Origin: Sipunculus nudus
Lineage: Eukaryota > Annelida > Sipuncula > Golfingiida > Sipunculidae
DNA length: 64,000 nt
Direction of reading: 5' to 3'
Assembly: GCA_026874595.1 (NCBI GenBank)
Contig: CM049311.1
Location: 58,969,953 to 59,033,952 of the forward strand
Shown here: piece after piece, positions 22,301 through 34,767 of the stretch
Layout of the letters: each line of letters starts with the position of its first letter
How positions within the stretch are numbered: position 1 is the stretch's first letter
The notes under the pieces: generated by a model
Databases searched by the model: none
Told to the model about the DNA's origin: nothing
The model's input: only the letters and a program-made list of their open reading frames with translations
Translations under genes and position numbers: made by a program

Positions 22301-25300
22301 CTTGGGCGGTTGTTTTCAGGAGTGGCTGAGAGTTTAGGTTCATCTGTACATTCAGCAACTCGACTTGGCGCATCTAACGTGTTGTATTCAGCAGACAGGT
22401 CGCTGGAAGTAAAAAAAAAGTGGCTCTGTGTTTAACAGGTTGTTATCATCAGGGCTAATGTTAGCATGTAATAGTATGCCAGTCTGTGGATATATAAACC
22501 ACCAGGCTGACATTTCCTGTAATTCTTGGCAACAACAGCAGTCCCTAGGCCTAAAATAAAGTATCAAAGCATTTTAACAACTGGTAATATCTGCCGGTGG
22601 AGGAAAAAGCTGTTTCATAACGATAAACGAATGCTCATAATTCACCAGCAGGTTAAAGTAATGGCAGCCAAATATTTCATTCATGAAGCTGGTGAGTACT
22701 TCTTGAGACAGAATTTTCCAAAAATTACCGGAGGCTTTTTACAGGCCCATGTTGTATAAAATATAAACAACAATGTTGGCTTCAGCTACATGTTACACCT
22801 GCTGGTATTTGGAGCGTCTGGATCCTGCATTCCAAGGTAGTCTCCCCGGCTTCATCTTGTCTAACGAGTGGGAGTATAACAGGGCCCTGGATGACAGGAA
22901 TACAAATCGGGAGTTGTTAAAACATGGCAGTGGCACACATGCTGTGGTAAAGATGTGATTAACCGAGGCTGCCAGAGCGTTAATGTTTCGTGGTCATTGA
23001 CAGGTCATCCGGGGACCAATGATGTATGGTTATACCACAGATGAACCAATCCAAGGGCATCCACCTTGGAATGGGAACGGGGAAAACCGTAGCACCTACC
23101 AAGAGTTTTATGAGCACTTGTGTCTTCTGTTCTTGGATGCTTTTCATCTTTTGGTAATGTTAACAGTGAGGTTGCCAGCTTTTCATCTGTTATTCTGTTC
23201 ACCTGGCCTCATTTCAGGTCTAGCTTTTAAGATGCCAGTATGAAGAATTTTTCGCCTTCTAAAGTTAGAGATTGAATTGAAGTTTAAAGTTGATATCTTC
23301 ATTAAGAAAATTCTCATATACAGATACTATTGTCCAGTCTCATAATGTGTTCAAAGACGATATTTTAATTCATCCTTATTTTAGGACATTTTATCAGTAT
23401 GTATACAGATATGTATAAAATTTTTTTTGCAACTGCAAAAAAAGACATTCTAGTTTAATTTACTTTTAAATATTTTGATTGCACTGTGATTATTATATAT
23501 CTGAGACATATATGTCTATAATAAGCCTATTTACTAAGTTGAATTCCTATCTTGGATGTAAAGTAAATATAAGTACCATAGTTACAGCAGAGAAGTGACA
23601 AATACTCCTTGTGGTAGTAGTGTATAGTACATATACATCCAGGTACAACTAGTTGAAACATATGTCAATAATGGCAAGTTTAGTTAGGAGGAGGACCACT
23701 TGCCAGTCGGGTCATCAAAGATAATCATGTGTGATTATACTGCAGTGGGAAAGCTGGGTGCTATTTTAATCAGCCCTTCATGGGTAATGCCACACTGTGG
23801 GGAGAGCCTTTCCAAGTATCGGGAAGTGGTGATATACTTGCAGGGAGGATTGCCTCCAGCTTCTCAGTTCTTACAACATGGCACGCACTTAGTTTGGTAA
23901 TCAATGAACGGTTATGACGTAGGATTGAGCAACAATCAGCAGGCCTATTGATGCGAGAAAATCATGGGTCGCTGATCAGGGCTCAGTGGACTTGTCCTCA
24001 GGGCATTTATTTCATCATTGACTACGGGTTTATTAGTTTCACAGCCTGTGAGGTAAAAGCGGTCAGCCAAAGAAAAATCCAGTGCTGAGGAAGACCCAAT
24101 GAAAAGTGGCCAATTGATTTCCTTCGGAGGCTGCAAGCTGAGTTATCAGGGTGTAGGCATGTTGTTTGACATGAAACACTCATAAATTTCGGTCCACCTG
24201 CGTTCACAAGTGTTGTTTGATGTGGTTCTTCAAGAGAGATTTATATCTTAGATCCTGGAAAGGTTAGCCCAGGCTCTTATTGACAGGATGGTTACAGGTA
24301 GTTGGGAGATTTTCGAGGACTTGGGTGTTTCATGTCTGTGGTATTGTAGTCTATCCACTCGGTAGTACCTGTAGAATCAACTTGACCTTACGTTATCATG
24401 ACCTCAGGGACATCAAGATCACACAGTGAGAGACTCAGGACCAGCACATCAAGACACCAGGCAGGTTAATCCTGAAAAGCACGCAAATTGTGGGAACAGA
24501 CACAGTAAATGATACCTACAGTGTAACACTACAGTGGACCCACTGATGTGTGCAGCCAGTTAATGCTGTTCCATGCCATTAGGTATGGCTGTGGTGCTGG
24601 TCTTCCTGGAGTGATAATCAAATAAGCAGTAGGATACTGGTGCAGCTTGATATAACAGTGGCTGACTGGACAGCAGTGGACCTTAGTGGACAGTCTAGTC
24701 AAGTGGTCCAAGCCACCAGTGGCAAGATGGGCCCCTGAGATAACTTCCATGGAATGCAGGGTGGTGTGGTGTTTTATGAGGTGTGGATTATCTCTCTCTG
24801 CTGCCGGACCACACTAGAGCATCAGGATGCCATTGATGCTATGGAAGTGGGACAAAAATAACAACCATGTGAAAAAGGTAAGGTTTTCATCAATCCTGGA
24901 CCAGCTATTGCAATACACCTACCTGGTTGCAGACCAGTCCAGTAAGATCAGACCCAATATTCATATATATACATATATGTACATATTCTGAAAGCTTAAA
25001 AGTTTTCTCCAATGTCATTAGTGAAAACTTAGCGATTTCGTAAAAATGTTGAATTTCTAACATTTTAGAAAAATATACTAGTTTTATATATCAAAACAGT
25101 AAATCGATATTTCTCAGCCATTTATGGTTCAAAACATTCCATTTTCACTATATGGAGTTAAAAGCACATTTTCTAAAATATATATATTTTCTTACCTATC
25201 TTTATTGGATAGCCTTTTATTGGTGACAAGTGAAAAAAAGTATTTTTGTACATTTTAAACTGAAATACTCTATAAAATCATAATTTTGAGAGATAACATT

Positions 25301-26954
25301 ATAAATAAATACATATAAGGGTTTAACCTAAATTTTAACTTCATGTCAAGAGGCCTTCTGTAGCTGTTACAGATATGCTGGTATAAATTATTTTTAGTCA
25401 AATATCTGAAATTCATTAAAATATTTTGAAATCTAAAAAAAATCTGCCAGTATCCGAGAACCTAAACTTTTCATACACCAACATGTAGACCACATTCTTA
25501 GTATATATGCATGACCAGTAGTGTGTAAAAAATTAATGAAAATTTGAAACATTGTTTATACATGCTCATGGGCAGTTCTGAGTTGATGATCACTGCTATA
25601 GATATCACTGGGACAGTTTCCTCAATATAAGCCTCCCATCAGGCAACAGATCCTCTTCATATGATCTGAGTGTTTATTTCTGTAAAAAAAAAAGAGGGGA
25701 CAGGCTTTCCACATGACATAATTTCCACAACAAATATGGGTTCTCTGATTTCAATATATAGTATCAAAGAGTTGTATCATTGTGAATTAGATTTGGACCT
25801 TTATACCTGGGCTGTCTCCATGGGAACAGGATTTCCACATTATACCAGTATGCACATTATAAAGTATGTAGGTGATTACAGTACATATGTTCATATTCTG
25901 AGTGCAAGTTTCAAAATTGTTTTGTTTTGTCTTAATAAACAAATGTTTCATGTTTATAGCAGCCAATTTACATTTGTTGTGAGCCCATTACTGGAGATGC
26001 TGTTTGCTTCCCAGTGTCCATACATACATCAGGAAAATCATATATTCATCAGATTTTCTATGACGGGACACAATATACAGTCTGATTAATCAGACTAGCT
26101 GCAGTCACTGTGAAAACACTCTAAAAATATATCCCCTCTTTGACTATATATATAAGCTGATTTGTTTGTTTGATTGGGCATTTTGCCTTCATTTGGCACT
26201 GTTTGATGGATAATTGATGGGTATCCTGAATTTACAGATGATATGTTATTACGAAGAAATTTTTATGTAAGATTAATATACTAAGTTGATGTTACAATGA
26301 CAACATGGCAAATATTAGAAGAGCACAAGTAGAGCACATTCCTCCACCAAGACAAAAGAATCATACTTGACCTGTTATCTTTGTCATACTAAACTCCAGA
26401 AATAGCTGGTGCTTTATCTACCCTGAAGTGAAGTGGTAAGCTATAAAAATAGTTTCACCTATGGATCAGCACCTGATTAATATAAGTTAATTGATTGTAT
26501 CTAATTAATCCAGAACTTTCTCAGTTGTTTTTTTTCTTTATTTCCATTCTTAAAGAGAGGATGTATTAGTTTTAGGGACAGGGATGATATGTAAGTTGTT
26601 TATTTATTCTGTAGCATCTTGGCCTTTTCTATAAACTGTATACCTGAGAACAGCTGCTATTGAACACCAGTAGAGGGTGAAATAATGTCCTATTTCCAAA
26701 AAAATGTTCCTGTTATGTGTATTTATGAGATAAGTATATGTCATTTTATCTGTGTTTAATTAACTATTTCAATGACTTTTATGTATACTTCAGTTAGTAT
26801 TTCACAGATTTAAGGTTGAATCAACTGGTAAACTGGTATAACAAACAATAAAATAGATGGAAGTTATATAACTTACAGTAAAACACATGTAAGAGTACAC
26901 ATGACCTAGGTTGTTTAAAGACTAAATATTTGTAAAATTTATAGATGTATTAAT
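19395..26954. other. quiet non-coding DNA with GC-richer patches
   Basis: No certain gene. Patches near 20700-21030, 21480-21700, 22780-23240 and 24240-24880 are less AT-rich and hold short open frames. The most exon-like is at 23005 (separate entry). An isolated CTCF-like CACCAGTAGAGGGTG lies at 26666-26680. The region between 24950 and 25660 is very AT-rich and featureless. Confidence 0.5.
23005..23152 (+). CDS. possible internal exon, weak
   Basis: Seen: TGGTCATTGACAG|GTCATCC is a plausible splice acceptor at 23004/23005. The following frame is open and reads VIRGPMMYGYTTDEPIQGHP and onward to DAFHLL, meeting a donor-like TTTTG|GTAATG at 23153. Composition is richer in G and C than the flanks. 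Against it: the minus strand is also open over 23005-23202, no domain is recognised, and the donor is not strong. If real it could belong to the gene starting at 7050. Confidence 0.2.
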
Positions 26955-27525
26955 AGTCATATATATACTCCAAGAAAATGAGCATTTTATGAAAATATTT
27001 AATAAAAATATTTATTATTTTTTCATGGCTTGTCATTAGGCGTCTTTCTGAAGGGTGGATGCAGAAGATAGCAACTATTATACAATTACGTCTATAATTA
27101 GCGTTCATTTTCATTCGCACAATATACAAAATATGATGTAAAACATCACATTAGTATAGAAAAATGTTTCATTATATTAGGTCTCAAATCTAAGTAAACA
27201 GTATTCGATGGTGTCTATATATATATTTGTAATACGATGGTCTCTAAGACATTTTTGGTTAACATCCATCTTCACTCACACAATATATATACTTAAAGGA
27301 AATATATAAAATAAATAAATGCGGCAATATATGGCTTGTATTTAGGCATCTTAAGGAAGGGTGTATAGGCTTATAATACGAAGGCGTCTTTATGATCAGC
27401 ATCCATTTTGTAGGCATCCAAATGAACAGCGTCCAGGTGATACAGTGGCCTCTATCTGAATAGCGTCCATCTTAGATCATCCCGTCATATATATACTCCT
27501 AGCATATGAGCATCTTAGTCATTAA
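26955..27525. repeat. decayed tandem repeat, about 306-bp period
   Basis: ATGGCTTGTCATTAGGCGTC (27025) is echoed by ATGGCTTGTATTTAGGCATC (27331). AGCGTTCATTTTCATTCGCA at 27101 is echoed near 27261. ATATATACTCCAAGAAAATG (26961) is echoed at 27488. Several GCGTCCA/GCATCCA words occur at 27398-27470. This looks like a broken higher-order repeat. Confidence 0.55.
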
Positions 27526-28518
27526 AAAAATTCCTGGATATTGAGTTCTAGGATAACAGTCTGAGATTCAGTCAAAGATTAAGAAGTATTTGATTTTTCT
27601 ACTCTCTGTCAGAGCTGCCCTGTGGTACTAGTCCAACCTCTTGGGTCAGACACAAGATCAGTCCTATAATCTTGTTCATTTTGTTTCAAGATTTTCTTTA
27701 AAATATTGACTTGAGCCTTTGTGGTGGTGACAGAAGTAGCCATAACTCTTGCCAGATGTCAGGAAACAGGGACAGAAATGAAAACTAATTAACATTGGGA
27801 AAGCTAATGAGTGTTTTTACAAGTGGTCCTTGGGAGGATGATTGGTATTCCAACTTGGCTATTATGGTGAAGGTACATCCTAGCAGTGTGGCTTGAAGCG
27901 GGTTGCAGATGTGTTATCACGGCTTATCTTGCTGTGCATGCCATTAACATCCAGTGACACTGATCACATTTATGATGATGAAACTGGAATTTTTTTAGGA
28001 AGAAATGGTGAAAATCAATATTTATTTTCCTTTGCACAAGGATGAAAGATGAAGATGTTAAGGTTCATAAATACATACCAGCTTCCTTTGTGCTGTACGT
28101 GTGACTGGTCAAAGGTAGCAGAAGATCCTGTGGCATACCATTGATCTTCAAATTTAACACAAAGATACTCCAATACTTAAAACCCTTCATAAAATATTAT
28201 ACCACTCAATGTTTAACACTTTTCATAAAATACTATACTTTATGGCTGCCTCTCAGAAATGAAACATCATATTGATTATTGGTCGAGTTTAACATTCAGT
28301 CTCAATAAAATTTTGACTGCTAGATATAAAATAAATTAAAGCAGCTTAACAAGCTTAGCCTCCCTCTTACTTAATATATCTATGTACTTGTACCTCTCAA
28401 ATTTAGACAATGGTTGAACCTGTGTTTTTGCTTGTAATACATATAAATTTACAGACTTCTCAATTAATGCTTATCGTTGAACACCTGAAGAGGCCTTAAA
28501 AACCAGGTACTTGTAAAA
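27526..28518. other. non-coding, nothing recognised
   Basis: Unique AT-rich sequence without exon, RNA or repeat signal that I can support. Confidence 0.5.
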
Positions 28519-29270
28519 GAGAGGTGTTCCTGAAAGAGGGACGCTTGTTCAGAGAGGTGCCCCTAAATGAGAGGTGCTTGTTATAGAGAGGTGCTGTAAA
28601 AGAGAGGTGCTTGTACTGGAGAGGTGCCCCTAAAGGAGAGGTGCCTGTTATAGAGAGGTGACCTAAATGAGGGGTGCTTGTAAAAGAGAGGTGTCCATAT
28701 ATAAGAGGTGCCTGTAATAGAGGTGCTTGAAATAGAGGCGTGTTCCTTAAAGAGAAGTGCTTGTGGTAGAGAGGTGCTCCTAAAGAGGGACTCTTGTTAC
28801 TGAGAGGTGCCCCTATAGGAAAGGTTCTTGTTATAGAGAGGTGCCCCTAAAAGAGAGGTGCTTGTATTAGAGAGGTGCCCCTAAAAGAGAGGTGCTTGTA
28901 TTAGAGAGGTGCGCCTAAAAGAGAGGTGCTTGTATTATAGAGGTGCCCCTTAATGAGAAATGCTTATAATAGAGAGGTACTCCTTAAAGAGAGGTGCTTG
29001 TAATAGAGAGGTGCTCCAAAAAGAGTGCTTGTAAAAGTGAGGTGTTTCTAAGAAAGGTGGCCCTTATAGAGAGGTGCTTGTTATAGAGAGATGCTTTGTA
29101 AAGAGAGGTGCTCCTAAAAGAGAGGTGCTTGTAATGAAAAGGTTTCTGACAGTCTGTATTAGAGAGGTTCTTGTTATTGAGAGAGATGCATGTAATTGAT
29201 GTGATTGTAATAATGAGGTATATGTAATATAGAAGTGTCCATAATAGAGGGGTATCCATAATAGAAAGGT
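28519..29270. repeat. 17/34-bp minisatellite
   Basis: Two alternating half-units, GAGAGGTGCTTGTAATA and GAGAGGTGCCCCTAAAA, form a dimer of about 34 bp repeated about 20 times with indels. The array decays past 29130. The plus strand is purine-rich. A 99-codon minus frame at 28984-29283 is a read-through of the array and not a gene. Units are contiguous with no unique spacers, so it is not a CRISPR array. Confidence 0.9.
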
Positions 29271-32200
29271 TTCTCTGCAACAAGCTTGACCTGTTCTGTG
29301 TTGTTCATGTGTTAGTCATAATTTTACCTTGTGCAAGTTTTCTTGCATATTGTGGTTTATATATTTTTAAAACCTACCATGCTGCAATCACATTTCTCAT
29401 GGTGTGACTTTTAGCACCACCAGCCTTCCTTTATAACCCCTTTACATTGGCAGAAAACTTGACTGCAGTTCTGCTCTATCTATAAATTATTCTTTTACCA
29501 CCTTGAGCTAGCTTTCATACAAAGGTGCAGATATTTTTAAAAACATAATTGTATTTTCCATAGCGTGACTTTTAACACTGCGTGTTTTCATGGCGTACTA
29601 TATTACATTTGATGCTGGCGGGCAACCTGATGGTATTTCAAGCATCAATGGGTGTTTAACCTTTATTTATCCATATACAGGCCATAAGTTCTGATCCTGT
29701 CAGGTCTGAGATGGGGATAAGTAAGATTCATAGAAGATGATCTGGCTGCAGAGCTTGAGGGCACAGCAGCGCACCACCCAACATGACCTATCTCACACTA
29801 AATCACAGGCTGTGACAGCACCTGGAAGGCTGTCTTGACTGGACCTGTTTTCATGGAATGAACATACAGCCCTGGTCCCCATGCAGGTCTCCCAGAAGCC
29901 AGCAGCAGACAGAATAAATCTGGGCTTTATGGACTGACAACATATTCTGAGCATGCTGGGCTGACAGTCCAGCATTCTGCTGGGCAGCCATGTTCCTCTC
30001 CTGCTGGCAGGAAAGTGTGTACCAGTTTTCGACTGGTTCATTAAGCCTGTACCTGTCACAAACATATCATCTATTGTCTTTCTCACATATCAGGCCTACA
30101 GCACTGTGACAGCTTATTGATCAAGCTTAGTTCACTCTGGGTTCACTGGTATGTGTGATCAATTGTACAAGGCACTGTTTTCATACTAAATTTTTATTTG
30201 CATAGTTCAGGTTGCCACATTAAATCATTAAACCATATTCATATAGGTACATATATATTGACATGGATACAGATTGGGAAACGGCAAGACTAGGTTGTAT
30301 GAATGAAATAACTTAAATGCTTTTGTTTTTCCATTTGCTTTAGATATCAATAAAAATGAATTTATACTAATGCAGTAACAAAATATATTTATATTTTATT
30401 TAAAGTTGAAAAAGTTTTATCTGTATCATTGCAGGAGATTATTACCGTGAAGAATCACTGTGTGGTAACATGTATACAAAGGCTCCAGTGATGGAACTAT
30501 TTGTACATTTCCATGTATCTATATATTTCTTTTAACACAACTGCATGTTCAATAGTTTTCAATCTATCAATATGAATATCATAGATCTTTTATGAAAAAA
30601 AATAGACAAAATCTGTTTTACCAGGAAACATAATGGCGCAAAAGAACAAACACAAAGATATGAATGGATAATAACATACTAACACTTGTATTAATAAAAT
30701 TGATAATTATATGATTATTTTGATACAACATACAAGGAATTTACTGTTAGTTAAGTTCCTCTGCAAACAATGTGTAGGCCAGCAGCAAATAAATGTTGTA
30801 ATTTAATTGGATCCCAGAAAATTTGTATAGCTCTCCAGTAAATGAATGGTGCAATTTAATTGATTCTGTGTGCTGCCAAAAAGCCTATAGGGATTCAGGA
30901 GAGGGATTGAGTACACACAGGTCACATGAGAGCAGATGAAAGTAGTCTCCTCTCCAGAACATTCCCTAGTGATTGAAGTGACAGGCTCACTTTATAAAAG
31001 TCCTCACGTCATAAATGAGATTTTCATTAATAACTTCATTATTATAATGGCCTATAGTGCCTCTGGACCATTTCACATGTTAAGGTGACACCGCCTTGGT
31101 ACCTGAAGCATCTTTTTATTTATTGGTGGTATGTTTAAAAAAAGTACACAACATCAATTTTAAGGCTAGTTTTTAAAAGACCCTATTTTTTAATTTGTCT
31201 TTGTTGAGAAATACACCTGATCCCAGCTTACCTTAGTCTATGTCTATTACTATATGGAATATTGCTTGATGTTCCAATATTTGTGCATGTGTATATCTAA
31301 CAGGAGAAAGAGGTACATTTTAATTATTCCTCAGTGCTCTGATTAACTCGTGTGGATCTTGTGTGTAGAAGGCCATGGGCATTTGGACAATGAGCTGCTG
31401 TTAAAATGGTAATTTAATATACCATGGTAGTATTAATAATACACAGGTGCTACATCCTTGGTGACCTATTGGGTCACAGTTCCTAGCTCACCAGCTGAAG
31501 AGAAAAATTGTCCCAGTATTCAGCAGGTGTCTAATAATAGATACTCAGTAGCAGAAAGAGACTGTGCATATGAATAAAAGCCATCAGTGTCTCATTGGCA
31601 GAAAGTTATTTCCAGTAAGCGCGATTCCTGCTTTTCACTCTGCCATGTATATAAATACATTTATAGGTGTTTTGTATCATTTTTTATTATTAAAATGCTT
31701 CCCATATAAAGCACCTTTTAGGCTGATTAGGGAGTATAAATTCAACAGACAGACAGGTTAACAGAATGAGAATTAGAGTAATATTTAAGAAATAGATAAT
31801 ATAAGCTAAAGAAGAGTATGGTCCTCAGTTTCATAACACTGCTCATGGCGCCATCTGCAGGCTACAGTAATATGGTATCAATAATTTGATACAGGCAGGA
31901 GGTATTGAATTTCTTCATATTTTAATAAGATAAGTCCTGCTACCTGCAGCTGAGTGTTATCTTGAGGTTTTCCTAGCTGTTGAAGTGATATGGCGTGAGA
32001 GGACCTCCTGGAATGCTGGGATACATTCTGGTCCTGTCAACGAGGCTGTCAACAAAGCATTTGTCTGTCATGGTGTCTGGTGACAGTATGGATGACTCAA
32101 GCACTTATTCTTGACTTCTTCCACCGGTGGTGGTTCACCCCAGGTCACAGATTACCCCGCCCCTCCCTTACTGGGCAGGAAGAGGGTAACCAATATCACA

Positions 32201-32813
32201 CAGTAAACATGTTTTTTCATACCAGAATTTTCACACTTCAGTTCTTTTTATAAACAGTTTTAGTAGCTGAATCATTGTTAATCTACATTAATGAAACCTG
32301 ACTCTTAATCCCCTCAGGAAGTGCCAGTGTACTTGAATTGAGCACCAAAAAAGTTGTGAATGAATACCCACAAAATGTTGTGAATGAGTGTAGACAACTA
32401 AATATGTTCACTATAATATAATTATAGTATATTTATGAGGCTGTCTTTATATTTGATCCTTAGAACAAGTATATTCCATACATGCCAGTACCTTATTCTT
32501 GTGGAGATTTGTCTATTTCCACAGTTATGTATATAGGTTTATATGAAGGTTATTAGTAACAGGATCAGATGCACTTGTTCCGAAACTGATCCATGTTGAT
32601 CCTAATCCAGACACATTTAATGTGGTCACATGTCAGTTCTATAGAATTCTTCCAGTATGAAGACAGAAACATTAAGTTTGATCCTGGCTGGAAATTATAT
32701 GTGGATCAAAGTATGTTTAGTGTGAAGACTGGGATGCTTTGATGACTATTTCCAAACAAAACTGTTGTTAATAAAAGAATCTTATTTGCTGGTAAATATG
32801 TATTGAATTATTA
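29271..32813. other. non-coding, one CTCF-like site
   Basis: No gene is supported. A 97-codon minus frame at 29793-30086 has no splice or domain support. The only notable word is CCTGCAGATGGCGC on the minus strand at 31848-31861. Confidence 0.5.
31848..31861 (-). promoter_or_regulatory. isolated CTCF-like motif, minus strand
   Basis: CCTGCAGATGGCGC matches 13 of 14 positions of CCASYAGRKGGCRS. It lies outside any recognised repeat and points against the plus-strand array at 12.8-19 kb. The 203-bp units of that array carry a similar CAGATGGCGC core. Motif evidence only. Confidence 0.35.
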
Positions 32814-32923
32814 TACAGTTGAGTCTGTCTGAGAGACCTGCACCTGTCTCATAAGACCACCTGTGAATGAAGACCACTTATAGCTTGTCCCACAGGTGAT
32901 CTTATCATGCTGGTTTCACTGTA
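32814..32923. mobile_element. short MITE, ACAGT...ACTGT family
   Basis: The left end TACAGTTGAGTCTG is inverted against GGTTTCACTGTA, and internal AAGACCACCTGTGAATGAAG resembles the interior of the copies at 43833 and 61498. It is shorter (110 bp) and more diverged than those. Confidence 0.6.
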
Positions 32924-33469
32924 TCTGTGCCATTGGAGGTATATATTTTCCTCTTGGTTCATAGGTTTGTTGATTTGCTTGTTATGTATTGTATCAACTT
33001 TACCCAAAATTTAATGGACAGGTTTTGATGAAATTGTGGAGGGTTAAGGTAACATCTTTGGAACAATCAATTAAATTTTGAGGTAAATTGGCTCACTGTA
33101 ATATAATGCCCTTTAAATGATAAATTTTTGCTTCAACTGTGTTCATCATGGTAGTGGAAAATTGTATTGACATCATTTATTTATGAACATATTTTTAATC
33201 AGCATTTTTTATAAAAAAATTATGTTATGAGATCATTAATTATTAAATAGGAACCATATGAAGTCATAAAAGTTTTATATGTTGGACATGTATAAACTCT
33301 GATTTGAATTGGAACCCTGGATTTCACTAACCTTGTAGCCTTGTGTTATGTTCATGCAAGTCTTATTTAGTATAGCAGGCCATGATGATCCGAAATTTTC
33401 ATTGATATTCCTTGGATGTCATCATGGTCTCCTCCCATTAGGGAATCCCTTCAATATTATATGCAGGAC

Positions 33470-33595
33470 ATATCCCCTCCAGCTAGTGTCCCAACAAAAC
33501 CAACCCGTCACAGCTCCTCAGGGGGCTATTCACCATGGCCGGGCATACAAGGAGAATTTACCATAATCAATCTAAAAAGCATGTGCTTGTTCGAG
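33470..33595 (+). CDS. possible Ser/Pro-rich exon, weak
   Basis: ATATTATATGCAG|GACATATC gives an acceptor. The open frame reads DISPPASVPTKPTRHSSSGG and continues YSPWPGIQGEF to a donor-like TTCGAG|GTGTTG. Composition is clearly less AT-rich than its surroundings. A second plus frame is open over the same bases (33348-33566), so frame choice is uncertain, and the polypyrimidine tract is poor. Confidence 0.2.
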
Positions 33596-34484
33596 GTGTT
33601 GGCCTAACTCAATCTAAATGCCTGACTCCGAGCCACTTCCTGGGCCAGTGACATTTCTGGGTCATGTGACCTTGAGTGGTTTATGGGAGATTTCTCCTTC
33701 CTTGTGTGCCTAGAACTTTCCGTGATGATGTGTGGGAATTTTTTTAAAATTTGTTTCACATTATACGGATCAATTTAGTTGATTACATAAACACCATACC
33801 AGGGGCATAATTCTAAAGGGACTAAAAATGACAGCTGATCTCCCTGTGGAATGTTCACCTTGTCATGGCAAAAGTGTGTTGTCCTTGAATATTGAATATA
33901 TTCAACACTAATTAATTCTCCAGGATATGAAATTGATTTCAGGTAAAAAGTATATGCCTTTCATCATTACTGTATTCATCAAGTCAAATAATTATAACAA
34001 ATTGGCTCAATTTAATTTTCTCCAAGTAGAAGTTTGTATCATTGAACACAGTTCTAACAACATGCAACTTTCAATCACCCCACTTTCCTCTTAATTAATA
34101 TAAAGCACTAACTTAATACAGAGCATTTGTTTTGTGAATTTAAACATGTAAATTTGTTACATTGACTTATATTAATCAGTGAAACTTAATATTATTACTG
34201 CAGGAAGTATGATTTCTTCTGGAATGGGCATTTTCACTTTTAATGTACATATTTCAAGTTTTGCTTTAAAATTTGATATTTAAAAGGTAATAATATTTAA
34301 AAAGATAACCCTCCTCCTTATGTACTTTTTTTAAAGGATAGGTCCATAGCCTGTTGGTGGCACTGTTTATTGAAAATGGATGAAGGTTTCCATATGATAA
34401 GAATGATATGTTATTATAAAGCCTCCTGGATATCAGGTTTTAATATGCTTATTCTTAGGAATAATCCAGAAGTCATAATCTGTC

Positions 34485-34620
34485 GATAAGACATTAAAGC
34501 CAACCTCTGTTCTATAAAAAAAATTATACCATTATGCCATTGAGGCACTGGCATGGTTCAAACCAGGGACCTTCAGCTACGAAGTCCAACACATTAAGTC
34601 CTTTAGCACTTGCTTTTATA
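34485..34620 (-). mobile_element. tRNA-derived SINE remnant
   Basis: On the minus strand the order is TTAATGTGTTGGACTTCG, GCTGAAGGTCCCTGG and GGTTTGAACCATGCC. This is close to a tRNA anticodon arm, variable region and T-arm, and GGTTTGAACC fits the polymerase III B-box. It shares words with the plus-strand copy at 3361-3480. CGATAAGACATTAAAGCC at 34484-34501, in the opposite sense, resembles a SINE tail, so two insertions may be joined here. Confidence 0.5.
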
Positions 34621-34751
34621 CCACATACATATACAGGACCAACATAGGTTCTGTATTATGACCAGGACAGGCTCAGGGACATGTTGATTGAGGAAATAAG
34701 ACCAAAATGATTATCAATGGCTTTGACAATAATGAGCATGTTTTCATTTAT

Positions 34752-34767
34752 GGGGGGGGGGGGGGGG
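34752..34767. repeat. poly-G tract
   Basis: Sixteen G in a row: a simple repeat prone to length error and able to form a quadruplex. Confidence 0.95.

Noticed and set aside
22526-22759. Plus frame ending near GAAGCTG|GTGAGT
   Set aside because: The apparent start is TTG, no acceptor is convincing, and the residues are not recognisable.
25670-26089. 139-codon plus frame as a gene
   Set aside because: AT-driven composition, no splice context and no recognisable residues.
28519-29270. CRISPR-like array
   Set aside because: Units abut without unique spacers, unit length varies, and the context is an animal genome.
34500-34610. Intact tRNA gene on the minus strand
   Set aside because: Only the anticodon and T-arm regions resemble a tRNA. 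The anticodon loop has 6 rather than 7 bases and no acceptor stem is found.
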